DNA from: Rhodobiaceae bacterium
GTDB taxonomy: Bacteria > Pseudomonadota > Alphaproteobacteria > Parvibaculales > Parvibaculaceae
Length of the DNA stretch: 64,000 bases
Reading direction: 5' to 3'
NCBI GenBank assembly: GCA_003330885.1
Contig: CP030277.1
Span: 1,178,001-1,242,000 of the forward strand
Shown here: positions 45,211-54,254 of the stretch, one piece after another
Layout: each line of letters opens with the position of its first letter
How positions within the stretch are numbered: position 1 is the stretch's first letter
Notes under the pieces: generated by a model
What the model saw: the letters and a program-made list of their open reading frames with translations, nothing else
Databases searched by the model: none
What the model was told of the DNA's origin: nothing
Program-made: the position numbers and the translations under genes

Positions 45211-46524
45211 TTATGCGTCACCGTAGATCGGAAAACGACTGCAGAGTGCGTCAACTTCAGCCCGCACCGCTGCTTCAGTCTCTGCATTCCCATCGGCACC
45301 ATTTGCCGCCAGCCCGTCAAGCACCCGAGCAATAAGCTCACCCACAAGCCGGAATTCAGCAGTCCCAAACCCACGGGTCGTCCCTGCTGGTGTACCCAAG
45401 CGAACGCCGGAGGTAACCGCAGGTTTCTCCGGATCAAATGGGATGCCGTTTTTGTTGCAGGTAATGTTCGCGCGCTCCAGGCTCGCTTCAGCAACATTCC
45501 CAGTCTGTCCCTTAGGCCGCAGATCAACCAGCATGAGATGTGTGTCGGTTCCGCCTGAAACAATATCAAGGCCGTTTTCGACCAGGGTGCCAGCAAGCAT
45601 CCGCGCGTTCTCAACTATCTGGCCTGCATAGGACTTGAAGCCCGGGCGCAATGCTTCGCCAAATGCCACGGCCTTGCCGGCGATGACATGCATCAGCGGG
45701 CCGCCCTGGATGCCAGGGAAAATCGCTGAATTGAATTTTTTGCCCAGCTCTTCATTGTTGGACAGGATCATCCCGCCCCGGGGACCGCGCAATGTCTTGT
45801 GAGTCGTCGTCGTCACGACATCTGCATAAGGCAGCGGACTTGGATGAACACCACCAGCAACGAGCCCGGCAAAGTGCGCCATGTCCACCATCAAATAGGC
45901 ACCGACACTGTCTGCAATCTGACGGAAGGCAGCAAAATCAATAATACGTGGATAGGCTGACCCGCCAGCGATGATGAGCTGCGGCTTATGTTCTTTCGCC
46001 AGGCTCGCCACCTCATCCATATCGATCAAATGATCCTGAGCCCGCACACCATACTGAACCGCATTGAACCACTTGCCTGACTGATTGGGTTTGGCACCAT
46101 GGGTCAAATGACCGCCAGCAGCGAGGCTCATACCCAGGATCGTATCTCCGGGCTTGATCATCCCCATCAGTGCACCCTGGTTCGCCTGGCTACCAGAATT
46201 GGGTTGGACGTTCACATAGGCGCAATTAAAAAGTTGTTTCGCGCGCTCAATGGCGAGCTCTTCTGCGACATCAACAAACTCACACCCACCGTAGTACCGA
46301 CGCCCGGGATATCCTTCGGCATATTTGTTGGTCAGAACGGAGCCTTGTGCCTCAAGCACTGCTTTGGAGACAATGTTCTCTGAAGCAATCAGCTCGATCT
46401 GGTTTTGCTGACGACCGAGCTCACGCTCAATTGCGCCAAAAATTTCCGGGTCGCTATCTTCCAATGACCGACTAAAGAACTGCGAAGACGAGGTATCCAT
46501 GCTTGCGGGGCTGGAGACGGCCAT
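45211..46524 (-). CDS. glyA: Serine hydroxymethyltransferase
   Basis: 437 residues: [40 protein letters not shown], the PLP lysine in [18 protein letters not shown] and the C-terminal [10 protein letters not shown]-type block ([17 protein letters not shown]). It interconverts serine and glycine while charging tetrahydrofolate. AAGG stands 8 bases before the ATG. First gene of a leftward cluster that runs to thiL. Confidence 0.97.
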   Translation of the reverse strand: MAVSSPASMDTSSSQFFSRSLEDSDPEIFGAIERELGRQQNQIELIASENIVSKAVLEAQGSVLTNKYAEGYPGRRYYGGCEFVDVAEELAIERAKQLFNCAYVNVQPNSGSQANQGALMGMIKPGDTILGMSLAAGGHLTHGAKPNQSGKWFNAVQYGVRAQDHLIDMDEVASLAKEHKPQLIIAGGSAYPRIIDFAAFRQIADSVGAYLMVDMAHFAGLVAGGVHPSPLPYADVVTTTTHKTLRGPRGGMILSNNEELGKKFNSAIFPGIQGGPLMHVIAGKAVAFGEALRPGFKSYAGQIVENARMLAGTLVENGLDIVSGGTDTHLMLVDLRPKGQTGNVAEASLERANITCNKNGIPFDPEKPAVTSGVRLGTPAGTTRGFGTAEFRLVGELIARVLDGLAANGADGNAETEAAVRAEVDALCSRFPIYGDA

Positions 46525-46916
46525 GTCTGAAACCTTTTTCTGAAACTGTCACTGGAGAGCGAACCCAGAGGGCAAACAGGGGGATCGGACCAGAGTCAGA
46601 TTGCGTTAACGTAAGGCGCGCTAGTTACCACATATAGTCTCCCTGCGCCAACGTCGCACAAGCCAGGACACCCCAAAAAAAGACCGCCAACACCCTCCGT
46701 TCAGGACAGCTCCTTTCGGGTCGCACCACCTACCTCCACCAAATGACCAAAACCAAGTTATTTGCTGGGTTAATACCAAAGGTCATCAAACATATGGGCG
46801 TTTTACAAAAAGCATCGCAATCACTTTTCAAATAGTTCGAAGAAATACTTGATTAATCTTGCGCCCTTTGCGATACACCTCACAAGTATTGGTTCATTGA
46901 TATCTGGTTTAGATTC
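46525..46916. other. 392-base gap between the divergent glyA and mucR genes
   Basis: Carries both promoters and probably a long leader for glyA. On the minus strand a GC-rich segment from about 46735 to 46680 (with AGGA-GCTG-TCCT as a small hairpin) runs into seven T at 46675-46681, which might be an attenuator or the end of a small RNA. I cannot match it to a known RNA family. The half nearer mucR is AT-rich. Confidence 0.4.
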
Positions 46917-47360
46917 TTGTCGGATTCCAAGATGCCGAGTGATCGTGACGATTCCCCATCACCTGCAACACTTCAGTTTGCGTCAGAAATTGTAGCTGCC
47001 TATGTCAGCAACAACACTCTCGCAGTTGATGAGTTGCCGGACATGATCCGCACCGTACACGGTGTTCTTGCTGCATTGGGAGAAGACGCAGGAGCCGGTC
47101 TGACCCAGCAAGGACCTGCCGTTTCCGTCGAAGACTCAGTAACGGACGAATACTTGATCTGTCTGGAAGATGGGAAAAAGCTGAAAATGCTGAAGCGATA
47201 CCTAAGATCCAGGTATGGCCTATCACCTGAAGAATATCGTGCAAAATGGGGCCTTCCAGCTGACTATCCAATGGTTGCCCCCAACTATGCGGCGCAGCGT
47301 TCTAAGCTTGCGAAGAAGATCGGCCTTGGACAAAACAGTGCGCCGCGCAAGCGCGACTGA
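46917..47360 (+). CDS. MucR/Ros family transcriptional regulator with incomplete zinc finger
   Basis: 147 residues from TTG 46917, or 142 from ATG 46932. The helical N-terminal part FASEIVAAYVSNNTLAVDEL and the DNA-binding part ICLEDGKKLKMLKRYLRSRY then GLSPEEYRAKWGLPADYPMV match MucR. The Cys2His2 zinc site of Ros is mostly gone: only the first cysteine of C-L-E-D remains, with Asp, Tyr and Arg in the other ligand positions. Zinc-free relatives that still bind AT-rich DNA are known in Mesorhizobium. MucR proteins act as broad H-NS-like silencers. Convergent with the DUF6898-like gene, 5 bases apart. Confidence 0.9.
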   Translation: MSDSKMPSDRDDSPSPATLQFASEIVAAYVSNNTLAVDELPDMIRTVHGVLAALGEDAGAGLTQQGPAVSVEDSVTDEYLICLEDGKKLKMLKRYLRSRYGLSPEEYRAKWGLPADYPMVAPNYAAQRSKLAKKIGLGQNSAPRKRD

Positions 47361-47365
47361 CCGGT

Positions 47366-47665
47366 CTAAACAACCCAGCCCTTGCCATCTTTTCCTGACC
47401 GGGAAGCAGACGCAGACTGCTCATTCTCGTCAGCTTTCTGATTCATGACATAGTTCAGCTTATTGAGTGCCACACGCTCAAGCTCTGATTGTGGCAGCTT
47501 GGCCGGCCCGACAATCGACACCTCTGTCCCAGTGGCACCATCGATGGCTGACACTTTCATGCTGTCACCGACTGGATAGAGCTCAAAATACACCTCACGG
47601 GTTCCCCCGCTGGTGTTCGATGGGCCGCCCTTTCCGGGGTTGGAACGCGGAAACTTACGCCGCAC
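47366..47665 (-). CDS. DUF6898-like small protein overlapping hemA
   Basis: About 99 residues from GTG 47665; the start is uncertain. The core is [20 protein letters not shown] followed by [12 protein letters not shown] and [13 protein letters not shown], a pattern I associate with the alphaproteobacterial DUF6898 family found beside hemA. The N-terminal part is basic and Gly/Pro-rich, the C-terminus polar. With GTG 47665 the gene overlaps the end of hemA by 11 bases, suggesting co-translation. Function is unknown. Confidence 0.65.
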   Translation of the reverse strand: MRRKFPRSNPGKGGPSNTSGGTREVYFELYPVGDSMKVSAIDGATGTEVSIVGPAKLPQSELERVALNKLNYVMNQKADENEQSASASRSGKDGKGWVV

Positions 47666-48866
47666 GCCTGATCTTGCGCCGGGTCCACACCTCATCAAGG
47701 GCGTGCACCAGGCTCTCCATCATTTCGTCCGTATGAAGCGGACAGGGTGTGAACCGCAGCCGTTCAGTACCGCGAGGAACAGTTGGGTAATTAATCGGCT
47801 GAACGTAGATATTGTGATCGCTTAGCAGGTCATCAGCTACTTGCTTGCAGAGAACCGGATCTTTGACCATCACCGGCACAATATGGCTTTCGCACATCAT
47901 GACCGGCAGACCGGCATCCAGAAGCATTTTTCGGAGCGTTTGAGCGCGTTCTTGATGCACCTCACGCTCGACATTGCTTGATTTCAAGTGACGAACACTT
48001 GCAAGAATGCCTGCAACAAGAACCGGCGAAAGAGACGTCGAGAAGATAAACCCAGGCGCGTAGGACCGCACCACGTCGACAACCGCCTCACTGGCGGCGA
48101 TGTACCCGCCCATCACGCCAAACCCTTTGGCAAGCGTGCCTTCGATAATATCGACCTTGTCCAGAACACCGTCCCGTTCAGCAATCCCCCCACCGCGCGG
48201 GCCATAAAGCCCAACCGCGTGGACTTCATCCAGGTAGGTCAGCGCACCATATTTGTGCGCCAGATCGCAGATCTCTCCGATCGGGGCGATATCCCCATCC
48301 ATGGAGTAAACAGATTCAAAAGCGACAATCTTTGGTTGATCGAGCGGAGCGGACTGTAGCAGCTCTTCCAGGTGCTCAAGATCATTGTGGCGCCAGACCC
48401 GCTTTGGGCCGCCGCTGCGGCGAATACCTTCAATCATGGATGCATGATTGAGTTCATCGGAAATTGTCAGACAATCTCCAAAGACCCGCGCCAGTGTACT
48501 CAGAGTCGCGTCGTTAGCGATATATCCAGATGTAAAGAGGAGAGCAGATTCCTTCTGGTGAAGGTCGGCGATCTCTTTCTCAAGCTCAACATGATAGTGG
48601 GTGGTTCCAGAGATATTGCGCGTGCCACCAGACCCCGCACCGACAAGGTCAACAGCTTCATGCATCGCTGTCGTTACGAGCTCATTTTGGCCCATTCCCA
48701 GATAGTCGTTGGAGCACCAGACAACGATCTCTTTCTCGCCTTCCGGCGCGTGAAAGGTCGCACGAGGAAAGCTTCCGCGATGGCGCACAATATCTGCAAA
48801 AACTCGGTATCGGCCTTCGTTCCGCAGCGAGGTCAACGCTTCCGACAGCTTGCCTTCGTAGTCCAT
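47655..48866 (-). CDS. hemA: 5-aminolevulinate synthase
   Basis: 403 residues of the alpha-oxoamine synthase family: [59 protein letters not shown] and the PLP lysine in [17 protein letters not shown]. It condenses glycine with succinyl-CoA, the C4 route to heme confined to alphaproteobacteria and mitochondria. hemB at 56625 performs the next step. Monocistronic except for the small downstream gene. Confidence 0.97.
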   Translation of the reverse strand: MDYEGKLSEALTSLRNEGRYRVFADIVRHRGSFPRATFHAPEGEKEIVVWCSNDYLGMGQNELVTTAMHEAVDLVGAGSGGTRNISGTTHYHVELEKEIADLHQKESALLFTSGYIANDATLSTLARVFGDCLTISDELNHASMIEGIRRSGGPKRVWRHNDLEHLEELLQSAPLDQPKIVAFESVYSMDGDIAPIGEICDLAHKYGALTYLDEVHAVGLYGPRGGGIAERDGVLDKVDIIEGTLAKGFGVMGGYIAASEAVVDVVRSYAPGFIFSTSLSPVLVAGILASVRHLKSSNVEREVHQERAQTLRKMLLDAGLPVMMCESHIVPVMVKDPVLCKQVADDLLSDHNIYVQPINYPTVPRGTERLRFTPCPLHTDEMMESLVHALDEVWTRRKIRRAA

Positions 48867-49041
48867 CGTCTATTCCACTTCTAGTTGCCTATAAACCAGC
48901 ATACCACCATAGGAAGAGTGGTTGTTTATGGTTTATAGTCCGTTAACGCGTTCCAGCACTCAAGGAAATCTGCAGATTTCTGCTGTCAGCGCCACTCGCG
49001 AATTGTCGCAGAAAATGTCACCAAAAACTAGAACCAGTCGT

Positions 49042-49818
49042 TTAGCGCCAGTCCCCTCGCTCTTCCAGTACAGATTTAAGCACTTCCGGACGATCTGTCA
49101 TCACTCCGTCAACACCCAAGTCGAGCAAGCGCCTCATTTCATCGGGATCATCTATCGTCCACACATGCACCTGGAGACCCCGCTCATGGGCATGCCCGAT
49201 CAGCCGTCGATCCACCAGCCGAACACCAAACTGATGCGTGGGGATTTGCAGACACCCCTGCGTGAAACGCCCCCAAATGCCGGAGAACGGGCCCGATAGG
49301 CTCGAAAACCGCATCCTGGTCGTGCCGAGCGGCCCAAGCCCCGTACACAACCGCGGCCCCAATATTTCCTTAATCCCAACGGTGCGTTTGTCGGAGAACG
49401 AAGTCACACACACCCGGTCAAGGGCATTGGCTTCCTGAAGCACCTTCGCCAATGGCTCTGCCGCATTGTCCTGCTTCGGATCAATGTTGAACCGAGCCTC
49501 TGGCCAACTGTTCAACAACTCGACAAACAGAGGGATGGGTTCCCGCCCGTCAATGCGGGCTTTCGCGACATCTGCATAGTCCATCTCGGTGATGCGACCG
49601 GTCATGTCGGTGACCCGGTCCAGTTCCTCATCATGGAAAGCCAGCAGCACACCGTCGCGCGTTGCATGGACATCTGTCTCGAGGTACCGAAATCCGAGAT
49701 CAATCGCATGCTGGAAGGCAGGCAGTGTGTTCTCAGGATGAGCGCTGGTACCCCCTCGATGGGCAAAGGCCAAGACGCCATCACATTCCAGGTAGGGAAA
49801 CTTTGCAGGTCGGGACAT
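49042..49818 (-). CDS. Glycerophosphodiester phosphodiesterase
   Basis: 258 residues with the GDPD signature AFAHRGGTSAHPENTLPAF, metal ligands in RYLETDVHATRDGVLLAFHD and the late VHVWTIDDPDEMRRLLDLGV with DGVMTDRP. It cleaves glycerophosphodiesters to glycerol 3-phosphate and an alcohol. No signal peptide is visible, so it is cytoplasmic. ATG 49818 has GGAG 8 bases upstream. Confidence 0.92.
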   Translation of the reverse strand: MSRPAKFPYLECDGVLAFAHRGGTSAHPENTLPAFQHAIDLGFRYLETDVHATRDGVLLAFHDEELDRVTDMTGRITEMDYADVAKARIDGREPIPLFVELLNSWPEARFNIDPKQDNAAEPLAKVLQEANALDRVCVTSFSDKRTVGIKEILGPRLCTGLGPLGTTRMRFSSLSGPFSGIWGRFTQGCLQIPTHQFGVRLVDRRLIGHAHERGLQVHVWTIDDPDEMRRLLDLGVDGVMTDRPEVLKSVLEERGDWR

Positions 49819-49887
49819 TTTTCTCACTCCGCTTGGAATGGAATCTAGTTCATCCAAGACAGATTGAAAGCCCTTAGAAAGCTGGGA

Positions 49888-51201
49888 TTATCTGGTGAGC
49901 GAAGATGTCCGCACCCGCCGGTCGATATCATAGACATCGTCACGGAAATTCACGACGCCGCTGTCATCTACCCAGGCGGTCAGGTAAAGCAGATAAACAG
50001 GAACAGATTCTGCCAGGCGCACATCCCGACGATTACGGTCGTTGACCACGCCGTCAACTCGCGCCCGGTCCCACCCTTCCGTTTCGCTTAACAACCATGC
50101 TGTCAGGTCGTGCACATCTTCTACACGAACACAGCCAGAGCTATAGGTCCGCGCTGTGCGGCCAAACAGGCTCTTAGATGGCGTATCGTGAAGGTAGACC
50201 GCATAAGGGTTGTTGAAATGGATCTTCACCGTGCCCAGCGAATTTCTTGGGCTTGGGTCCTGGCGCAGTCGCACATCGCTGGCACTTGTCCGGTACCAAT
50301 TGACCGAACGTGCGCTGACCTCACGGCCACCACGATAAACACGAATGCCCAGCCGCTCAAAATAGGCAGGGTTCCGACGTGCTTTAGGGATCAGATCCTT
50401 TTCAGCAATGCTCCGGGGAACGTGCCAATAAGGATTGAACGCAAGGAAAGTAATCTCACTTGTGATCTCCGGCGTTTGCCGATCTTCTTTGCCAACAATA
50501 ACGCGCCGACGAAGATCAACCCGACCATCTGTGACAGCTTCAACCTCTTGGCCCGCAATGTTCACAAACACGTAGCGACGTCCGAGCGACTCTGACACTT
50601 CGTTCAATCGTTGAAGGTTGATCGCCAGCTGCTTGATCCGCTTCGACACGGGCACATTCATCGTATCGATTGTATTGGGGCCAATCACACCATCTGGCGC
50701 CAGACCATGACGACTTTGAAAACGACGCGTGCCCTCGTAAACATGTTCGTCATAGACAGCAGGGTCACCGCCTGAGATCGCCAAGTCGCCCGTTGCCACA
50801 AGTCGTTCACGAATGAGAGGGACCCGGTCGTCGCGGTCGCCCAATTCGATCTTCTCTCCACGAGGGATCGGCTTCCAGCCCCCCCACTCTTGGATCTGTT
50901 CGTACATGGACATGGCGCGGAGCACTGGCCAGAAGCCCGCATCCCCGAGCGTGGGCACGCTTGAAAGCGAGGTAGGCGTATCTGGAATGAGAGCTTCAGA
51001 ACTTGGATTCCAGGGATCAACCCACTGCTGCTCCCATGGGTTGAACGCATCTTCGGCTGACGCAGATGAGGCAAAGAAGACCACAGCGCCCACAAAAACA
51101 GCGCTCGCAGCCAGTATCAGATAGTCAAAAGATGTCTTTGCGACATGAGTCACAGCGCTGCCCCCGCGGCCTGTCTCGAATTTACGTCTGTTAGCGTTCA
51201 T
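49888..51201 (-). CDS. L,D-transpeptidase (YcbB/LdtD-like) with peptidoglycan-binding domain
   Basis: 437 residues from ATG 51201. A membrane anchor or signal (LILAASAVFVGAVVFFASSA) is followed by a peptidoglycan-binding domain (RRFQSRHGLAPDGVIGPNTI) and the YkuD domain (FVNIAGQEVEAVTDGRVDLR ... VYLHDTPSKSLF ... YSSGCVRVEDVHDL), in which the cysteine of S-S-G-C-V-R is catalytic. It forms 3-3 crosslinks or attaches lipoproteins to the wall. An LdtR-like regulator lies 970 bases away, with one gene between, so control by it is likely. Confidence 0.93.
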   Translation of the reverse strand: MNANRRKFETGRGGSAVTHVAKTSFDYLILAASAVFVGAVVFFASSASAEDAFNPWEQQWVDPWNPSSEALIPDTPTSLSSVPTLGDAGFWPVLRAMSMYEQIQEWGGWKPIPRGEKIELGDRDDRVPLIRERLVATGDLAISGGDPAVYDEHVYEGTRRFQSRHGLAPDGVIGPNTIDTMNVPVSKRIKQLAINLQRLNEVSESLGRRYVFVNIAGQEVEAVTDGRVDLRRRVIVGKEDRQTPEITSEITFLAFNPYWHVPRSIAEKDLIPKARRNPAYFERLGIRVYRGGREVSARSVNWYRTSASDVRLRQDPSPRNSLGTVKIHFNNPYAVYLHDTPSKSLFGRTARTYSSGCVRVEDVHDLTAWLLSETEGWDRARVDGVVNDRNRRDVRLAESVPVYLLYLTAWVDDSGVVNFRDDVYDIDRRVRTSSLTR

Positions 51202-51353
51202 TTTCGGCACACCAGAGTCAAAGCACAAATAGGGTAAATTGCCTCTTTGAGACAGTTTTTGGTTGTTCGGCAACAGTTTGCCATGATGAACGCAAGTTAG
51301 AGGCCATGTTTCACTTATTAATAGCCCCCACACAAAAAGGGTAAATCCAGTAT

Positions 51354-52148
51354 ATGTCGCAAATACTGATAATAAATTTAGCCGTGATAGCCATCAGCCT
51401 GTTCACTCTCTGGTGTGTGAGTATCAGGATTCGCGATGCCAGTATCATCGACATCTTCTGGGGTCCGGGATTTGGCATTGTCGCGCTCACAACCTTTATC
51501 CTCACCGAAGCACCCGGCCCGTCCGGGCTCCTTCTCACCGCCTTTGCGTGTCTATGGTCCATTCGCTTGGGTACACACCTAGCCGGCCGATGGCTGTCGC
51601 ATGGCCAAAAAGAGGATCCTCGATACATAGCCATGCGCAAGAAGGCGGGGCCGTCATTCGGCAGGCGCTCCCTCATCACCGTCTATGGTCTTCAGGGTGG
51701 CCTCATGTGGCTGGTCTCCATGCCACTCCAAATCGGCATCTCTCAAAGTGCTGGTGCATCCTTCGGCTATTTCACAGCGCTCGGTTGCGTCATCTTCACG
51801 CTGGGTTTCGTCATCGAAGCCTTAGCCGATGCACAATTGAGGGACTTCAAAGCCACCCCTACCAACCAGGGCAAGGTCATGTCGCTCGGCCTGTGGTCGT
51901 GGAGCAGGCATCCGAACTATTTCGGTAATGCGTGCCTTTGGTGGGGCTTGTTCTTTATCGCCGCAGATGCGCCTTACGGGGTGTTCACGGTCGCAAGCCC
52001 GGCCATCATGACCTTCTTGTTGCTTCGTGTTTCCGGCGTCTCCCTGTTGGAGCGCCGCATGGCCCGAGCAAAATCCGAATATGTGGAATACCAGCAGTCC
52101 GTAAACGCATTTGTGCCGCTCCCACCTTCATGGAAACGGCACAAATAA
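51354..52148 (+). CDS. DUF1295 / steroid 5-alpha reductase-like membrane enzyme
   Basis: 264 residues with six to seven transmembrane helices. The C-terminal block GLWSWSRHPNYFGNACLWWG is the family signature and likely binds NADPH, as in steroid 5-alpha reductases and ICMT-type methyltransferases. The substrate is unknown. It lies between the L,D-transpeptidase (divergent) and the LdtR-like gene (convergent, 18 bases). Confidence 0.88.
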   Translation: MSQILIINLAVIAISLFTLWCVSIRIRDASIIDIFWGPGFGIVALTTFILTEAPGPSGLLLTAFACLWSIRLGTHLAGRWLSHGQKEDPRYIAMRKKAGPSFGRRSLITVYGLQGGLMWLVSMPLQIGISQSAGASFGYFTALGCVIFTLGFVIEALADAQLRDFKATPTNQGKVMSLGLWSWSRHPNYFGNACLWWGLFFIAADAPYGVFTVASPAIMTFLLLRVSGVSLLERRMARAKSEYVEYQQSVNAFVPLPPSWKRHK

Positions 52149-52166
52149 GTTCTTCTGCGATCCGGA

Positions 52167-52679
52167 TTAGAGGCGGAAACGGATCTGATCTGTCCAAAAG
52201 CGTTCGAGCTTGTTCAGGGTTTTGTTGATCACCTGAAGCTCTTCCTGGCTCACATCACCGACTTCAGAAATCGTATCGATGTGGCGGTTATACAGAGTGT
52301 CGATCGTATCACAGATTTCCCGACCCTTCTGAGTCAGACGAACGCGGACCGATCGACGGTCCATTTCTGAACGCTGATGATTGATGTAGCCGGCTTCCAC
52401 AAGCTTCTTCAGATTGTAGGAAACATTCGATCCGAGATAGTGACCCCGTGACCGCAACTCGCCAGCAGTCATCTCCTGATCACCAATATTGAACAGAAGC
52501 AGCGCCTGCACGCTGTTAATTTCAACATTGCCACTCCGATCAAGCTCATCCTTGATCACATCCAGCAAACGACGGTGAAGCCGCTCAACAAATGTCAGCG
52601 CCGTCAGATAGGCCTCACGCGCTTCGGGGGAAGCACTCCTTGGCTCACTTGTTTCTGCTTCTTCGATCATCGCACTCAT
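52167..52679 (-). CDS. ldtR: MarR family regulator, LdtR-like
   Basis: 170 residues with a MarR winged helix: SVQALLLFNIGDQEMTAGEL, then RGHYLGSNVSYNLKKLVEAG and the wing DRRSVRVRLTQKGREI. The GHYLGSNVSYNLKKL recognition region and the helical start ERLHRRLLDVIKDELDR match the LdtR regulators of Rhizobiales and Liberibacter, which control L,D-transpeptidase expression and osmotic tolerance. The L,D-transpeptidase at 49888-51201 is a plausible target. The symbol is by similarity. Confidence 0.85.
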   Translation of the reverse strand: MSAMIEEAETSEPRSASPEAREAYLTALTFVERLHRRLLDVIKDELDRSGNVEINSVQALLLFNIGDQEMTAGELRSRGHYLGSNVSYNLKKLVEAGYINHQRSEMDRRSVRVRLTQKGREICDTIDTLYNRHIDTISEVGDVSQEELQVINKTLNKLERFWTDQIRFRL

Positions 52680-52831
52680 GGAACAAACCTCTACAAATCC
52701 GCTCTCGCGGCAACCTCAAACTCAGATCGCCGCAAACCCATAACCACCACACTACAAGCGGCGTCCTAATGGTGGCTTAATCAGAACCTCAAATTTGGCC
52801 TAAATTTGGGGATGTTTTCCCTACAGATCGA

Positions 52832-53251
52832 TCATTCAGCAGCTTGACCGTAGGCTGCGCCTATCATTGTGTCGGAAAGGATTTGGTAAGTATGTTTCCA
52901 AGCAGCATCAACATCCGGCGTATAAGCCTCACCTAGACCCTGCTCCAAAGTCCACAAGAGTGCCGCACCCACCTTGTCGTAGTGCTCCGGCTTCACCCCG
53001 TAAGCGACATGGCCCTGCCCAAGTTTCTGCACAACAGGCACCAGGGAATTAAGATCATTGAGGCCCGCTACAGCAATTGTCAGCGTCTTCATCAGCTTGC
53101 GCCCCTGCTCCTCCATATCTCCGGAAAAAAGTGGCTTTACCTCAGGTGCAATATCGAACAGGCGGCCATAGAAAAGTTCAGCGGCTTTGTCCGCAATGGG
53201 CTTAACAGCGTCAAACGAGCCTTGAACAAGTCCGATTTCAGTTGGGGTCAT
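52832..53251 (-). CDS. Single-domain globin
   Basis: 139 residues starting MTPTEIGLVQGSFDAVKPIA, with the proximal histidine in YGVKPEHYDKVGAALLWTLE and the E-helix TLTIAVAGLNDL. It resembles the globin domain of flavohemoglobins or Vitreoscilla-type hemoglobin but has no reductase domain. Likely roles are oxygen binding or nitric oxide detoxification with a separate reductase. Confidence 0.9.
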   Translation of the reverse strand: MTPTEIGLVQGSFDAVKPIADKAAELFYGRLFDIAPEVKPLFSGDMEEQGRKLMKTLTIAVAGLNDLNSLVPVVQKLGQGHVAYGVKPEHYDKVGAALLWTLEQGLGEAYTPDVDAAWKHTYQILSDTMIGAAYGQAAE

Positions 53252-53341
53252 TAGTTTTCTCCTCGCGTTATGCGAGCAGAAAGCTAGTCATTACACCCTA
53301 AGTCCTGGTTAAGGCGGTCCAAACCAAATCAGGCGAGAGAC

Positions 53342-54232
53342 CTAAAGGTCGCCCTTCAGCAGTTTGATAATGCCAGAAAAATCGACCTGCTCATGCCCAC
53401 TGGACTCCATGAGGCTGTAGAGAGCTGCTGCCTGAGCCCCAAGCGGCGTTGCGGCTTTGGCACTTTGGGCTGCCTCCTGCGCGAGACGTAAGTCCTTCAA
53501 CATCATGCCTGCGGTAAATCCTGCTTGATAGTCCCGGTTTGCCGGCGAGCTCGGCACCGGTCCTGGCACTGGGCAATAAGACGTCATCGACCAACACTGA
53601 CCCGATGCCGTTGAAGAAATATCAAACAGTGTCTGACCGTCGAGGCCCAGCTTTTCGGCAAGCACAAAAGCTTCTGAGACACCGATCATAGAAATGCCCA
53701 ACAGCATATTGTTGCAGACCTTAGCGACCTGCCCATTGCCGGCTGCACCGGCATGGAAGATGTTCTGGCCCATAATGTCGAGATAGGGTTTTGCCGCGGC
53801 AAACGCTGCTTCCTCACCCCCAGCCATGAAGGTCAATGTTCCGGCTTCCGCTCCACCGACCCCGCCCGACACTGGCGCATCAATCATTTGCATTCCCGCT
53901 GCTTGCGCTTCTGAGATGACTGCGCGAGCCGTTGTTACATCGATGGTTGAGGAGTCGATGAACAATGTCCCTTTGTCGGCAGCCGCAAGAAGACCGTCGT
54001 CACCCAGATAAACTGACGAGACGTGCGCTCCAGCGGGAAGCATTGTCACAACAGCATCAACGCCCCTTGCAACATCAGAAGCAGCAGCAGCCACAGAGGC
54101 ACCTGTATCCGTTGCTTTTTTGACCGCGTCAGCAGACAGGTCAAAAACCGTCAGATCATGCCCGGCCTTGATAAGGTTCTGCGCCATCGGCCCGCCCATA
54201 TTGCCAAGCCCGATAAATCCAATATTCGCCAT
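53342..54232 (-). CDS. mmsB: 3-hydroxyisobutyrate dehydrogenase
   Basis: 296 residues: IGFIGLGNMGGPMAQNLIKA for NAD binding, DAPVSGGVGGAEAGTLTFMA for substrate binding and catalytic lysine in GNGQVAKVCNNMLLGISMIG. It oxidises 3-hydroxyisobutyrate to methylmalonate semialdehyde in valine breakdown. It follows the hydrolase and dehydrogenase genes in the same strand with 22 and 8 bases between, making an operon in pathway order: acyl-CoA dehydrogenase, hydrolase, HIBADH. Confidence 0.96.
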   Translation of the reverse strand: MANIGFIGLGNMGGPMAQNLIKAGHDLTVFDLSADAVKKATDTGASVAAAASDVARGVDAVVTMLPAGAHVSSVYLGDDGLLAAADKGTLFIDSSTIDVTTARAVISEAQAAGMQMIDAPVSGGVGGAEAGTLTFMAGGEEAAFAAAKPYLDIMGQNIFHAGAAGNGQVAKVCNNMLLGISMIGVSEAFVLAEKLGLDGQTLFDISSTASGQCWSMTSYCPVPGPVPSSPANRDYQAGFTAGMMLKDLRLAQEAAQSAKAATPLGAQAAALYSLMESSGHEQVDFSGIIKLLKGDL

Positions 54233-54254
54233 CTCTTGCCTCCCGGAAATAAGT

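Noticed and set aside
46680-46740. 4.5S (SRP) RNA before glyA
   Set aside because: A CCCGAAAGG hairpin resembles the SRP tip, but the invariant flanking bases of helix 8 (CAGG...AGCAG) are missing.
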